A model generated the notes under the pieces. It had not been told where the DNA came from. It was given only the letters and a program-made list of their open reading frames with translations, and did not search any database. DNA of 64,000 nt from Colwellia chukchiensis (lineage in GTDB: Bacteria; Pseudomonadota; Gammaproteobacteria; Enterobacterales; Alteromonadaceae), in NCBI RefSeq assembly GCF_002104455.1, contig NZ_NBOC01000004.1, positions 186,001 through 250,000 on the forward strand. The letters run 5' to 3'. Below are positions 48,745 to 57,007 of the stretch, piece after piece (the stretch's first letter is position 1; every line of letters begins with the position of its first letter). A program made the position numbers and the translations under genes.

Positions 48745-49943
48745 GCAAAATCAAACCTTTACCGTCATGGGATGTGCTCACTAAACATGACGTATTTCCT
48801 GAAGCAAACCATGACGAAGTAGCACGGCTAAATTTTTTAACGCATCTTAATGTGCACTTAAGCTCATCAATTTTACCTGGGGTAAAAACGGCTTATGAGA
48901 AAAAAGTAGAGCCTACTCTCGTTAATAAATTAGGTCGTAAACCTAATACTAGGCATGAAGTAAGAGAAGCGATGTTAGAAAATTCGTATTTCCAAATGTG
49001 GAGTGCTTTACGCCGCAATACGATGGAAATGCGCCAACAGGTTGGTCGCGCGCAAGTATTAAGACAAATCGAAGATTTAGTTGAAAAAGTAGAAGCTTTA
49101 AATAAAGGCGCTAAAACACTGGTCCTTGATGATTCGGTTAAGATACCAACCAATGTTGGAATCGTTGATATTCATTGTCAACCAGGTTGCTATTACACTG
49201 AATACTTTGAAAATGATGTGACAGTGGCGGCAAGCTATGATCTCGGTTTATTTGTAACAACAGCGGGTTTACTTGGCACATTAAGTGATGGTGGCGGGCA
49301 AGCCGTTGGGCAATGGTTAAAAGCAAATAAGCCCCATTATACACCTAAACGCATTTTAGATATAGGGTGCACTATTGGTCACAATGCGGTACCGCTTGCT
49401 CAAGCGTTTCCTGATGCAGAAGTTATTGCTATTGATGTGGCTAGACCTAGCCTTCGCTATGCACATGCTAGAGCGAAATCGTTAGGTGTCGACAATATTA
49501 CTTTCATGCAGGCAGATGCTGAAAACTTAAGTCATTTCGAGAATGAATCATTTGACTTAATCACCACCGCTATGTTTTGGCATGAATCATCGAATATCTC
49601 TATGCCAAATATCCTAAAAAACATTAACCGATTACTAAAAAAAGGGGGCTTAACATTACACCTTGAGCAGCCCCAATATGATGGCATGGGGGTGTACGAA
49701 CAGTTCATTCGAGACTGGGACACCTACTTTAATAATGAACCTTTTTGGGGACCTATGCATGATAAAGACCTCAAAGCACTATTTGATGAATGTGGTTTTA
49801 ACAGTAACGATATGTTCGAAGTTGGCGTGGTGTCATCAGTTGATGAAAAAATATTTGGTAAACGCGAAACGGACGAGCCTGGTGAGGACTATGGTAGAGC
49901 TCCCGTGTGGAATGCCTTTGGTTTGTGGAAAGAAAATAAATAA
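48741..49943 (+). CDS. Class I SAM-dependent methyltransferase with long N-terminal domain
   Basis: 400 aa. The C-terminal part (about 200-330) is a Rossmann methyltransferase: motif I ILDIGCTIGHNAV (about 213-225), acidic end of strand 2 VIAIDVARPS, motif with Asp-Ala-Glu QADAENLSHF and motif IV FDLITTAMFWHE. The first 195 residues are helical, with no family I recognise. The late segment EQPQYDGMGVYEQFIRDWD follows the SAM domain. Substrate unknown. Overlaps the previous gene by 4 bp. Confidence 0.8.
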   Translation: MSKIKPLPSWDVLTKHDVFPEANHDEVARLNFLTHLNVHLSSSILPGVKTAYEKKVEPTLVNKLGRKPNTRHEVREAMLENSYFQMWSALRRNTMEMRQQVGRAQVLRQIEDLVEKVEALNKGAKTLVLDDSVKIPTNVGIVDIHCQPGCYYTEYFENDVTVAASYDLGLFVTTAGLLGTLSDGGGQAVGQWLKANKPHYTPKRILDIGCTIGHNAVPLAQAFPDAEVIAIDVARPSLRYAHARAKSLGVDNITFMQADAENLSHFENESFDLITTAMFWHESSNISMPNILKNINRLLKKGGLTLHLEQPQYDGMGVYEQFIRDWDTYFNNEPFWGPMHDKDLKALFDECGFNSNDMFEVGVVSSVDEKIFGKRETDEPGEDYGRAPVWNAFGLWKENK

Positions 49944-49983
49944 ACCTTACGCTGATTAAGTAGATTGCCGATTAGGAATAACG

Positions 49984-50343
49984 ATGACAGATATTAATAA
50001 ATTAAACTTAGCAGGAACGAAAGCAAAGGGAAAACGCCCCTATTTTTTAGCAGATAAACAAACAGAACAAGTGATGTCGGTAACAATGGCACTTGCTATG
50101 GAGCTCTCGGTTGCGCGTGAACGCATGGCATCGATCGAATGTTTATTAGAAAATAAAGGTATTTTGCAACGCAGTGAGATTGATGACTTTCAACCATGTG
50201 CAAAAGAAGTTAAGCGTCGTAGTGTCGCCACACAAGAGTACCTCGCTCGAATTCTGCGAATAATACAACAAGATAGCGAAGAACAAGCCGCAGAAGATGA
50301 GTTAAGCGTTGAAGAGGCACAGCGAGAACTAACCAAATATTGA
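49984..50343 (+). CDS. Small helical protein of the island, unknown function
   Basis: 119 aa, acidic, mostly helical with a likely coiled coil (MALAMELSVARERMASIECLLENKG, then ILQRSEIDDF). The N-terminus is basic (GTKAKGKRPYF). No motif I can name. ATG with AGGAATAACG upstream, 40 bp after the methyltransferase, so probably the third gene of this unit. The ERM-x-SIE-LLE-KG-IL-RSEI pattern suggests an oligomerisation or subunit-like helix pair. Confidence 0.6.
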   Translation: MTDINKLNLAGTKAKGKRPYFLADKQTEQVMSVTMALAMELSVARERMASIECLLENKGILQRSEIDDFQPCAKEVKRRSVATQEYLARILRIIQQDSEEQAAEDELSVEEAQRELTKY

Positions 50344-51055
50344 TCGAGTCGTTATCATAAATATTCGCATCGAATCATTTACCTAACGATACTCGTAAGT
50401 TTAAAAAGCATACGGATGTGCTCCCGCTTTCTCGCTGTTATTAAAGAAGTTCTTGCTATCAATAGTGACGCTGTCATGTTGAGCCGGAGAGCGGCAACCT
50501 AGTCGTAGCTATATCTCCTTGCCAAGAAGCCGTTAAAAACGTTAACTAAATCAGTAAATATAAAAACGCTATCGCACGTCGAAGTCGCGCAGATGAACGC
50601 TATATATCGCTCATTTTCGACCGCAAGTGTTAATACCTAGCACATCGATTAGGTCACCTTAGGTTGCCTAATTGCCCTAATCAGCGCAGAGCTATCGATG
50701 TTAAAGCTTAAGGCATCAGCATTACTCCCATCGACTTTTGACAGCTAAAAACTAAACAATTCATGACACGGCAAGTGTGCTTTGTAATAAACAATCTTAA
50801 AATAACAGGCTGAGCAAAAATCCTATCAAACATACACGACTTTAAGTTAGGCATCTAATGCAATAACGATCTGCAGGCTTTGTTTGTAATATTGTTATCC
50901 GTCACCTTGTTGGCGTGAATTAATGCTTAGTTTCGCCGTAAATCCCCGCCATTTGCTTTTTGTCAAAGCGCAGGACTAGTAATTCAACCTAGTGTTGTTA
51001 ATAATTATTTTATTGAATTTGTCCGTACAAATTATTCGTTAAGCTAGGAATACCT
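50344..51055. other. Intergenic region within the island
   Basis: 712 bp with no supported gene. It contains a nested inverted repeat (GATTAGG at 50647-50653 pairing with CCTAATC at 50676-50682, and an inner TTAGG/CCTAA pair) and the operator-like palindrome at 51017. Short frames are not convincing. It separates the methyltransferase unit from the eight-gene operon and must hold that operon's promoter. Confidence 0.5.
51017..51034 (+). promoter_or_regulatory. Palindromic operator candidate before the eight-gene operon
   Basis: AATTTGT-CCGT-ACAAATT is a perfect 7-bp inverted repeat with a 4-nt spacer, ending 21 bp before the ATG at 51056. The position suits a repressor site at the promoter or a leader hairpin. 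It is not of the FNR-like type found elsewhere in the island. Confidence 0.45.
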
Positions 51056-51370
51056 ATGACTACTATTATTGTTTTATTTAACTTAAAAGCTGATGTTGCA
51101 ATTGCAGAATATGAACGCTGGGCGGTAACAACTGATTTACCTACCGCCGGTAAATTACCTTCTGTAGAGCAGTTTAAGTTATTAAAAGCGCAGGGGCTGT
51201 TAATGTCAGAAGACAAGCCGCCATACCAATACATTGAAGTGTTAACTATTAGTGATATGGAACAATTTGCTCAAGATGTAGCAAGTGATGCTATGCAAAA
51301 AATCGCGGGTGAATTTCAGTCATTTGCTGAAAATCCGTTATTTATTATGACATCGAACGTAGAGGTGTAA
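51056..51370 (+). CDS. HapK/REDY-like dimeric alpha-beta barrel protein
   Basis: 104 aa. The pattern TTIIVLFNLKADVAIAEYERWA ... LPSVEQFKLLKAQG ... YIEVLTISDMEQFAQDVAS (given in pieces) fits the small ferredoxin-like barrels called HapK/REDY-like, related to EthD and ABM domains. HapK itself comes from prodigiosin-type gene sets, but relatives occur in catabolic clusters where such folds act on small organic substrates. First gene of the operon that runs to 58189; the SDR follows 4 bp later. Function inferred only from fold. Confidence 0.6.
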   Translation: MTTIIVLFNLKADVAIAEYERWAVTTDLPTAGKLPSVEQFKLLKAQGLLMSEDKPPYQYIEVLTISDMEQFAQDVASDAMQKIAGEFQSFAENPLFIMTSNVEV

Positions 51371-51374
51371 TGCA

Positions 51375-52217
51375 ATGTCACAGTATCCAGAATTAAAGAA
51401 TAGAGTCGCTGTGATCACGGGGGCTGGGCGTCAAGCGGGGTTAGGCGAGGCGATGGCAAAACGTTTAGCTGCAGAAGGTTGCAAAGTGATTATTACCGAC
51501 ATTGGTAGCGCACAAGGTGACCATTTACCGGAATCAGCCATTGGCTCTACTAATGAAATGCAAACCATTGTTGATGAAATTAAAGCGCTGGGCGGTGAAG
51601 CGACATCTTTTGTTTGTAACGTGTTAAGTGCAGATGACGTTAAAGCTGCCGCTCAGTTTGCTGTAGATACCTATGGCCGTTTGGATATTTGGGTAAATAA
51701 TGCCGGTATTGGCTACTTAATGAAGCCAATTCTTGAGATGGCTGTAGACGAGTGGGATTCCGTTTTGAATGTGAATTTAAGAGGCACTTTCTTAGGTATT
51801 AAATTTGCTGCAGAAAAAATGGTCGAATTAGGTGTAGCGGGAAAAATAATCAATATTGGTTCGCAAGCCTCTAAATCAGCATTTTCTCATGCGTCAGCTT
51901 ACACCACCTCAAAACATGGTATGAACGGTTTAACCCGGGTTGCAGCACAAGAATTAGGTCAGCATAACATTAATGTTAACCAAATCTGTCCCAATCACGT
52001 CACCACAGGGTTAGGTGCATGGCAAAACTCACATTTCTCAGAAGTCACAGGTAAAGGCAAAGAAAAATACATGCAAGAGATGCGCGAGCGTATCCCTTTA
52101 GGTCGTCCAGGCTCACAAGAAGACACGGCCAACGCCTGCGCTTTTTTATGCTCAGATCAAGCGTCATACATTACCGGCGAGTGTATGAATGTTAGTGGTG
52201 GTGAAGAATATCATTAA
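51375..52217 (+). CDS. SDR-family NAD(P)-dependent oxidoreductase
   Basis: 280 aa classical short-chain dehydrogenase. NAD(P) loop TGAGRQAGLGEAM (about 15-27), NNAGIGY (about 108-114), the catalytic Ser in NIGSQASKSA and Tyr/Lys in SAYTTSKHG (Tyr and Lys four apart). An insertion of about 10 residues follows strand 2 (GSAQGDHLPESAIG). Would interconvert a hydroxyl and a keto group of the pathway substrate. ATG with good spacing from the first gene. Substrate not deducible. Confidence 0.88.
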   Translation: MSQYPELKNRVAVITGAGRQAGLGEAMAKRLAAEGCKVIITDIGSAQGDHLPESAIGSTNEMQTIVDEIKALGGEATSFVCNVLSADDVKAAAQFAVDTYGRLDIWVNNAGIGYLMKPILEMAVDEWDSVLNVNLRGTFLGIKFAAEKMVELGVAGKIINIGSQASKSAFSHASAYTTSKHGMNGLTRVAAQELGQHNINVNQICPNHVTTGLGAWQNSHFSEVTGKGKEKYMQEMRERIPLGRPGSQEDTANACAFLCSDQASYITGECMNVSGGEEYH

Positions 52218-52282
52218 AGATATTAACCTTGTGCAGCATGCGAATGCCGTGTTTATAAAAACATCAATAAGTGAGAGATGAA

Positions 52283-53158
52283 ATGTCAAAAAACTACCAA
52301 TGGCCAAACAAGGCAAGGTTGGCAATGTCAGTTGTTGTCAATGTTGAAGAAGGCTCTGAATACACAGTAAAAGATGGCGATAAAGGGATGGAGCCAGTAG
52401 ATGAACTCATGGTTCATTTGAAAAAGCCAATGCGAAATTACGGCAATGAATCTAACTATCAATATGGTATTAAGGAGGGTGGGGCTCGCATTATTAAATT
52501 GTTAGACGACAGTAATATTCGCGCAACCTGGGCCGCCGCGGCAGTGAGTTTAGAGCGCGCGCCTTATTTAGCTGAAGCCATTGCCCGTCGCGGCGATGAA
52601 ACCTGCTCACATGGCTACCGATGGATACATCAGTTTCGCATGAGTGAAGACGAAGAACGTCAATTTATTCGTGATGCCGTCACTAGTATTGAAAAAACAA
52701 CCGGTAATCGGCCATTAGGTTGGTTATCGCGTTATTTATTAACTGAAAATACGCGGCGTCTATTGCAAGAGGAAGGCTTTCTTTATCACATGGACGACTA
52801 TAGTGCTGACGCGCCATTTTGGGATACGGTTAGTGGCTCTGATGAACCTATGGTGATCGTACCTTACGCACTTGACTCTAATGATATGAAAATGTGGGTT
52901 TCGCCTTCATATACGCCAGAAGCTTGGTTGAAATATGCTAAAGATACGTTTGATGTTTTATACGAAGAAGGTGCAGAACAACCGCGCATGATGAGCATTG
53001 GTCTGCATTTAAGGATTATTGGCAGACCTGGGCGTATCTGGGCTCTGAAAGAGTTTTTTGAATACGTTAAGCGTAAGCCTGATGTTTGGTTCGCGACACG
53101 CCAAGACATTGCTGAGCATTTCCAAAAGCATATTGCTAAGCCTCAGGAGATAAAATAA
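52283..53158 (+). CDS. PuuE-like polysaccharide-deacetylase-fold hydrolase
   Basis: 291 aa from ATG 52283, which has GAGAG upstream; the GTG at 52271 adds four residues. NodB-type fold: the first metal motif region reads SVVVNVEEGSEY, where deacetylases usually have Asp-Asp and the PuuE/allantoinase-like branch has Glu-Glu; TCSHGYRW provides His-Gly, and SIGLHLRIIGRPGR the late His. These match allantoinase PuuE relatives that hydrolyse cyclic amides or related C-N/C-O bonds rather than chitin. No signal peptide, so cytoplasmic. Its stop overlaps the next ATG by one base (TAATG). Confidence 0.8.
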   Translation: MSKNYQWPNKARLAMSVVVNVEEGSEYTVKDGDKGMEPVDELMVHLKKPMRNYGNESNYQYGIKEGGARIIKLLDDSNIRATWAAAAVSLERAPYLAEAIARRGDETCSHGYRWIHQFRMSEDEERQFIRDAVTSIEKTTGNRPLGWLSRYLLTENTRRLLQEEGFLYHMDDYSADAPFWDTVSGSDEPMVIVPYALDSNDMKMWVSPSYTPEAWLKYAKDTFDVLYEEGAEQPRMMSIGLHLRIIGRPGRIWALKEFFEYVKRKPDVWFATRQDIAEHFQKHIAKPQEIK

Positions 53159-53988
53159 TGCCTGATGTAATACGTTCACTGCTCTTTGTACCTGGCTCAA
53201 AACCAGAGCGCTTTGTTAAGGCACAAAACTCTGGGGTTGATATAACCTGTATTGATTTAGAGGATGCCGTATTACCTACCGATAAAGACGCGGCGCGCCA
53301 AGCGGCTATTGACTACCTCAATGTTGAACATAGTGATATTTGTGTTCGCATTAACCCTATAGGGACAGCGTTAGGCTTAGCTGACTTAAAAGCACTAGCG
53401 GCAGTTAATCCTGCATACATCATGTTAGCTAAGTGCGACAGTGTCGATGATATAAAAATAGCCAGTGAGGTATTAGCGCTTTGTAATACTCAGCTTATTG
53501 CTTTGATAGAAACGCCTCGTGGCTTAGCCAATGCTAATGACATAGCCTTAGCGTCAAATAAGGTCAAAGCTTTAATGTTTGGTGGCGCAGATATGTCGGC
53601 TGAATTACGTTGTGACTTTGATTATGAAGCGCTGTTATTTGTGCGCAGTCAATTGGTGTTGGCCGCGGCAAACGCTAAGGTTGATCTTATCGATGTGCCT
53701 TACATCAATATTAAAGACGAAGCGGGTTTAATTAGCGAAACGAAAAAAGTAAAAGCACTAGGATACACTGCAAAAGCTGCCATTCACCCTAATCAAATTG
53801 ATCTAATCCATCAAGCATTTGCCCCAACAAAAGCGCAAATAGACTATGCCAATGCCGTTATGGTTGCCGTCGATGGTAAAGACGATGCCGGCGTGGTGGT
53901 GATCAATGGTCGTATGGTCGATAGGCCAATCATTTTGGCATCAAAACGAATTTTACAATTAGCAGATGCAGCTAAAAAAACACATTAA
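53158..53988 (+). CDS. CitE/HpcH-family acyl-CoA lyase (citramalyl-CoA lyase-like)
   Basis: 276 aa TIM-barrel lyase. Visible: RSLLFVPGSKPERFVKA at the N-terminus, IDLEDAVLPTDKDAAR, VRINPIG, the metal-binding Glu in ALIETPRGL and Asp in MFGGADMSAEL, and KAAIHPNQIDLIHQAF. Family enzymes split malyl-, methylmalyl- or citramalyl-CoA into an acyl-CoA and glyoxylate or pyruvate. With the MaoC hydratase and CoA-transferases next to it, citramalyl-CoA or beta-methylmalyl-CoA is the likeliest substrate class. The size matches single lyases (CcL, CLYBL) rather than citrate-lyase complexes, since no other cit subunits are present. Confidence 0.8.
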   Translation: MPDVIRSLLFVPGSKPERFVKAQNSGVDITCIDLEDAVLPTDKDAARQAAIDYLNVEHSDICVRINPIGTALGLADLKALAAVNPAYIMLAKCDSVDDIKIASEVLALCNTQLIALIETPRGLANANDIALASNKVKALMFGGADMSAELRCDFDYEALLFVRSQLVLAAANAKVDLIDVPYINIKDEAGLISETKKVKALGYTAKAAIHPNQIDLIHQAFAPTKAQIDYANAVMVAVDGKDDAGVVVINGRMVDRPIILASKRILQLADAAKKTH

Positions 53989-54050
53989 GTGCGAATTTAG
54001 TGCGTTGTACAACACATTCATTAAATATTTAAGATAAAGAGGCAATTATT

Positions 54051-54566
54051 ATGGTTCAAAAAGCAAAGAAAGTAGGTGAAAACCGTTATCGCGAAACTTT
54101 TGGCCGTTATTTCGAAGAGTTTAACGTTGGTGATATTTATGAACACCGCCCAGGTAAAACAATTACGGAATACGACAATCATCTATTTACATTAATGACA
54201 ATGAATACCCACCCCATGCATTTTGATGAGGAATTTGCTAAGAAAAGTGAATTTGGCAAATGTATTGTCTGTTCACCATTAACTGTCGCTTTAATGGTGG
54301 GTATGAGTGTCTCTGATTGCAGTCAAAAAGCGATTGCGAACTTAGGTTGGGATGATATTCGTATGACGCGTCCTATGTTTGTTGGTGATACGTTATACGC
54401 TGAGTCAGAAGTCTTAGAAAAACGAGAATCTAAGTCACGCCCCACTCAAGGTATCGTCACCATAAAAACGCGTGGCATCAATCAAGATGGTGTTCAGGTT
54501 TGTCAATTTGTGCGCAAAATGTTAATCGCAAAAACTGGTTATGCGGTTGAAGATTTGGAGGACTAA
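54051..54566 (+). CDS. MaoC-family hydratase (itaconyl/mesaconyl-CoA hydratase-like)
   Basis: 171 aa single hot-dog domain. FEEFNVGDIYEHRPGKTITE leads to the active-site segment FTLMTMNTHPMHFDEEFA (about 45-62), equivalent to the R-hydratase motif D-x-N-P-x-H; here the Asp position is Asn and the Asn position is His, as in the beta-methylmalyl/mesaconyl-type branch I know of. Later landmarks are NLGWDDIRMTRPMFVGDTLYAESE and QDGVQVCQFVRKML. Expected to add water to an unsaturated diacyl-CoA before the lyase encoded just upstream. Co-operonic: 2 bp before the dehydrogenase. Confidence 0.8.
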   Translation: MVQKAKKVGENRYRETFGRYFEEFNVGDIYEHRPGKTITEYDNHLFTLMTMNTHPMHFDEEFAKKSEFGKCIVCSPLTVALMVGMSVSDCSQKAIANLGWDDIRMTRPMFVGDTLYAESEVLEKRESKSRPTQGIVTIKTRGINQDGVQVCQFVRKMLIAKTGYAVEDLED

Positions 54567-54568
54567 CA

Positions 54569-55744
54569 ATGTCTGAAGCTTATTCCAAAGAAGATGAACT
54601 TGCTATATTAGATATGATCAATAAATGGGTTGATAATGACGTACGTCCGATCGCCCAAAAATACGATCACGCTGATGAATATCCGCATGAGCTCGTTGAA
54701 CAAATGAAAGAGCTCGGCCTTTTCGGTGCCACCATATCACAAGAATATGGCGGCATGGGGTTACCTGCTTCCATTTACGCAAAAATAGTGATTAAAGTTG
54801 CTTCTGCGTGGATGGCGCCGGGCGGTGTTTTTAATTCTCATTTAATTCAAGCATCAGCGGTTGAACGCTGTGGTACCGCAGAACAAAAAGCACGTATTTT
54901 ACCACGTATGGTAACCGGTGAGTTACGTGGCGGCATTGCCTTAACAGAGCCTAATGCAGGTAGCGATTTACAAGCGATTAATACCGTCGCTGTTAAAGAT
55001 GGTGACGATTACATTATTAATGGCGCTAAAACATGGATAACTAATTCACTTAATGGTAACTCCTTAGCGGTATTAGTAAAAACCGATACTGAGATACAAC
55101 CACGCCATAAAGGCACGAGTATGTTTTTTGTTGAGACAAAAGATTCCGCGGGTAATTTTCTCCCCGGTATCGAAGTGATCAAAATGAAAAAACTGGGGTA
55201 TCGCGCAATTGATACCTGTGAGGTGGTGTTTACCAACTTTCGCGTATCAGCGAATAACTTAATTGGTGGTATTGAAGGTAAGGGCTTTATTCAAGCCGTT
55301 GGCGGTTTAGAGCTAGGTCGCATTAATGTGGCGGCCAGAGGTGCTGGTATTGCATTAGGCGCAACAGAGCTGGCAGTAAAATATGCACAAGAGCGAGAAA
55401 CCTTCGGGAAAGCCATTTGTAACCACCAAGCGATTCAACTGAAACTAGGAGAAATGGCCACGAAAGTTGAAGCTGCGCGATTATTAATTGAGCAAGCAGC
55501 GGAAAAATACGATGCTGGCGAGCGCTGTGATATGGAAGCAGGCATGGCTAAATACTTTGCCTCTGAAGCAGGCGTTTATTGTGCTAATGAAGCTATGCGT
55601 ATCTTCGGTGGTTACAGTTACTCAGTAGAGTACGATATTGAACGCTATTATCGTGATGCAATGTTGATGTGTATTGGTGAAGGTACCAATGAAATGCAGC
55701 GCATTATTATTTCAAAGCAACTAGTGGAAAAGTATAAAATATGA
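54569..55744 (+). CDS. Acyl-CoA dehydrogenase
   Basis: 391-aa FAD enzyme that forms a 2,3-double bond in an acyl-CoA. Landmarks: LFGATISQEYGGMG, the FAD/substrate strand RGGIALTEPNAGSDLQA, WITNS, LELGRINVAARGAGIALG, and the C-terminal catalytic Glu in CIGEGTNEMQRIII (EGT). Standard length. It lies between the hydratase and a CoA-transferase, so methylsuccinyl-CoA- or alkylsuccinyl-CoA-type substrates are possible. The stop overlaps the next start (ATGA). Confidence 0.92.
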   Translation: MSEAYSKEDELAILDMINKWVDNDVRPIAQKYDHADEYPHELVEQMKELGLFGATISQEYGGMGLPASIYAKIVIKVASAWMAPGGVFNSHLIQASAVERCGTAEQKARILPRMVTGELRGGIALTEPNAGSDLQAINTVAVKDGDDYIINGAKTWITNSLNGNSLAVLVKTDTEIQPRHKGTSMFFVETKDSAGNFLPGIEVIKMKKLGYRAIDTCEVVFTNFRVSANNLIGGIEGKGFIQAVGGLELGRINVAARGAGIALGATELAVKYAQERETFGKAICNHQAIQLKLGEMATKVEAARLLIEQAAEKYDAGERCDMEAGMAKYFASEAGVYCANEAMRIFGGYSYSVEYDIERYYRDAMLMCIGEGTNEMQRIIISKQLVEKYKI

Positions 55745-56934
55745 ATACACAACTACCATTAGCAGGCATTCGTATTATTGCTGTTGAGCAATATGGTGCC
55801 GGCCCATACGGTTCTATGTTTTTATCCGACATGGGGGCAGAAGTGATCAAAGTTGAAAACCCCAAAATAGGCGGCGATGTATCTCGTCAAACTGGCCCCT
55901 TTTTTTTAGATGAAAATGACAGTTATTTTTTCCAAACATTTAACTTAAATAAAAAAAGCATTACGTTAAATTTAAAGTCAGAAGCAGGACGTAAGGCTTT
56001 TGAAGCTTTAGTTAAAACTGCCGACGCGGTCACTAATAATTTACGCGGTGATCAGCCGGAAAAATTAGGTATTACCTACGAGGCGTTAAAACATATTAAT
56101 CCGAAAATAGTCTGTGGACATTTATCGGCTTATGGTCGCGACAACGACAGAGCTAACTGGCCAGGTTATGACTATTTAATGCAGGCCGAGGCAGGCTTAA
56201 TGTCATTAACCGGTGAGCCGGATCAAGCCCCAGCTCGTTTTGGTGTGTCAATGGTCGATTTTATGACAGGAGCTGTTGCATCATTAGGACTCACGGCTGG
56301 CTTATTAGGGGCTTATCGTACGGGGCAAGGACGTGACATTGATGTATCGCTATTTGACGTTGCCTTGCACCAGCTCTCCTACCCGGCAACCTGGTACTTA
56401 AATGAAAACCACGTAACCAAACGTGTTGCACGTTCAGCACACCCCGCCACTGTGCCTTGTCAGTTATATAAAACGAAAGACAGCTATATCTTTTTAATGG
56501 CCATGACCGATAAGTTTTGGGAAATTTTAATGCTGCTGTTAAATGATGATGTGCTTAAAGAAGAGCGTTTTAAAACGGTTGCCCAGCGTCGTGAAAACCG
56601 CGATCTGTTAACCCAAGAAATTGACCGCGTCATGGCGGCTAACACTACGGCTAAATGGTTAGAAATTTTGCAAGGAAAAATACCTTGTGCGCCGGTATAT
56701 GACTTACCTCAAGCGATCGAAAGCCCTTACATTCGAGATATTGGTATGGTGCGTAAAGTGCCGCACCCATCTAATCCCGGTATGGAAGTATTAGGCAACC
56801 CAATTAAAGTAGATGGCAAACGTCTTGACGGGAAAGCTTGTGGCAAAATGGGTAACAGCACCCATGAGTTGTTGGCTGAATTAGGCTACAGTGAAGACCA
56901 AATTGCCGAGTTAAAAGCGCAAGGCGCTATTTAA
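55741..56934 (+). CDS. Class III (CaiB/BaiF) CoA-transferase, first copy
   Basis: 397 aa. Interlocked-ring CoA-transferase: AVEQYGAGPYGSMFLSDMGAEVIKVE at the start in the usual place (landmark GAGPYGSMFLSDMGAEV), NLNKKSITLNL, GYDYLMQAEAGLMSLTGEP, and the catalytic Asp in VSMVDFMTG (about residue 175). Moves CoA from one acyl-CoA to a free carboxylic acid via enzyme-bound anhydride and thioester. Coupled to the dehydrogenase gene by a 4-bp overlap. Likely activates the pathway acid. Confidence 0.9.
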   Translation: MNTQLPLAGIRIIAVEQYGAGPYGSMFLSDMGAEVIKVENPKIGGDVSRQTGPFFLDENDSYFFQTFNLNKKSITLNLKSEAGRKAFEALVKTADAVTNNLRGDQPEKLGITYEALKHINPKIVCGHLSAYGRDNDRANWPGYDYLMQAEAGLMSLTGEPDQAPARFGVSMVDFMTGAVASLGLTAGLLGAYRTGQGRDIDVSLFDVALHQLSYPATWYLNENHVTKRVARSAHPATVPCQLYKTKDSYIFLMAMTDKFWEILMLLLNDDVLKEERFKTVAQRRENRDLLTQEIDRVMAANTTAKWLEILQGKIPCAPVYDLPQAIESPYIRDIGMVRKVPHPSNPGMEVLGNPIKVDGKRLDGKACGKMGNSTHELLAELGYSEDQIAELKAQGAI

Positions 56935-56949
56935 CACTTACTGTAAACT

Positions 56950-56971
56950 AGCCGAATTTTTAGGCTTTTTT
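56950..56971 (+). terminator. Weak terminator-like hairpin between the two CoA-transferase genes
   Basis: AGCC (56950-56953) and GGCT (56963-56966) close a 9-nt loop and are followed by six T. The 4-bp stem is short, so it would at most attenuate the operon before the second copy. Confidence 0.3.
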
Positions 56972-57007
56972 ACGTCAATTTTTCGAACAGTATTTAAAGA
57001 GTATGTT

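Noticed and set aside
51056-51370. Prodigiosin biosynthesis because of the HapK-like protein
   Set aside because: None of the other prodigiosin genes (PKS, PigC-like ligase, bipyrrole enzymes) is present.
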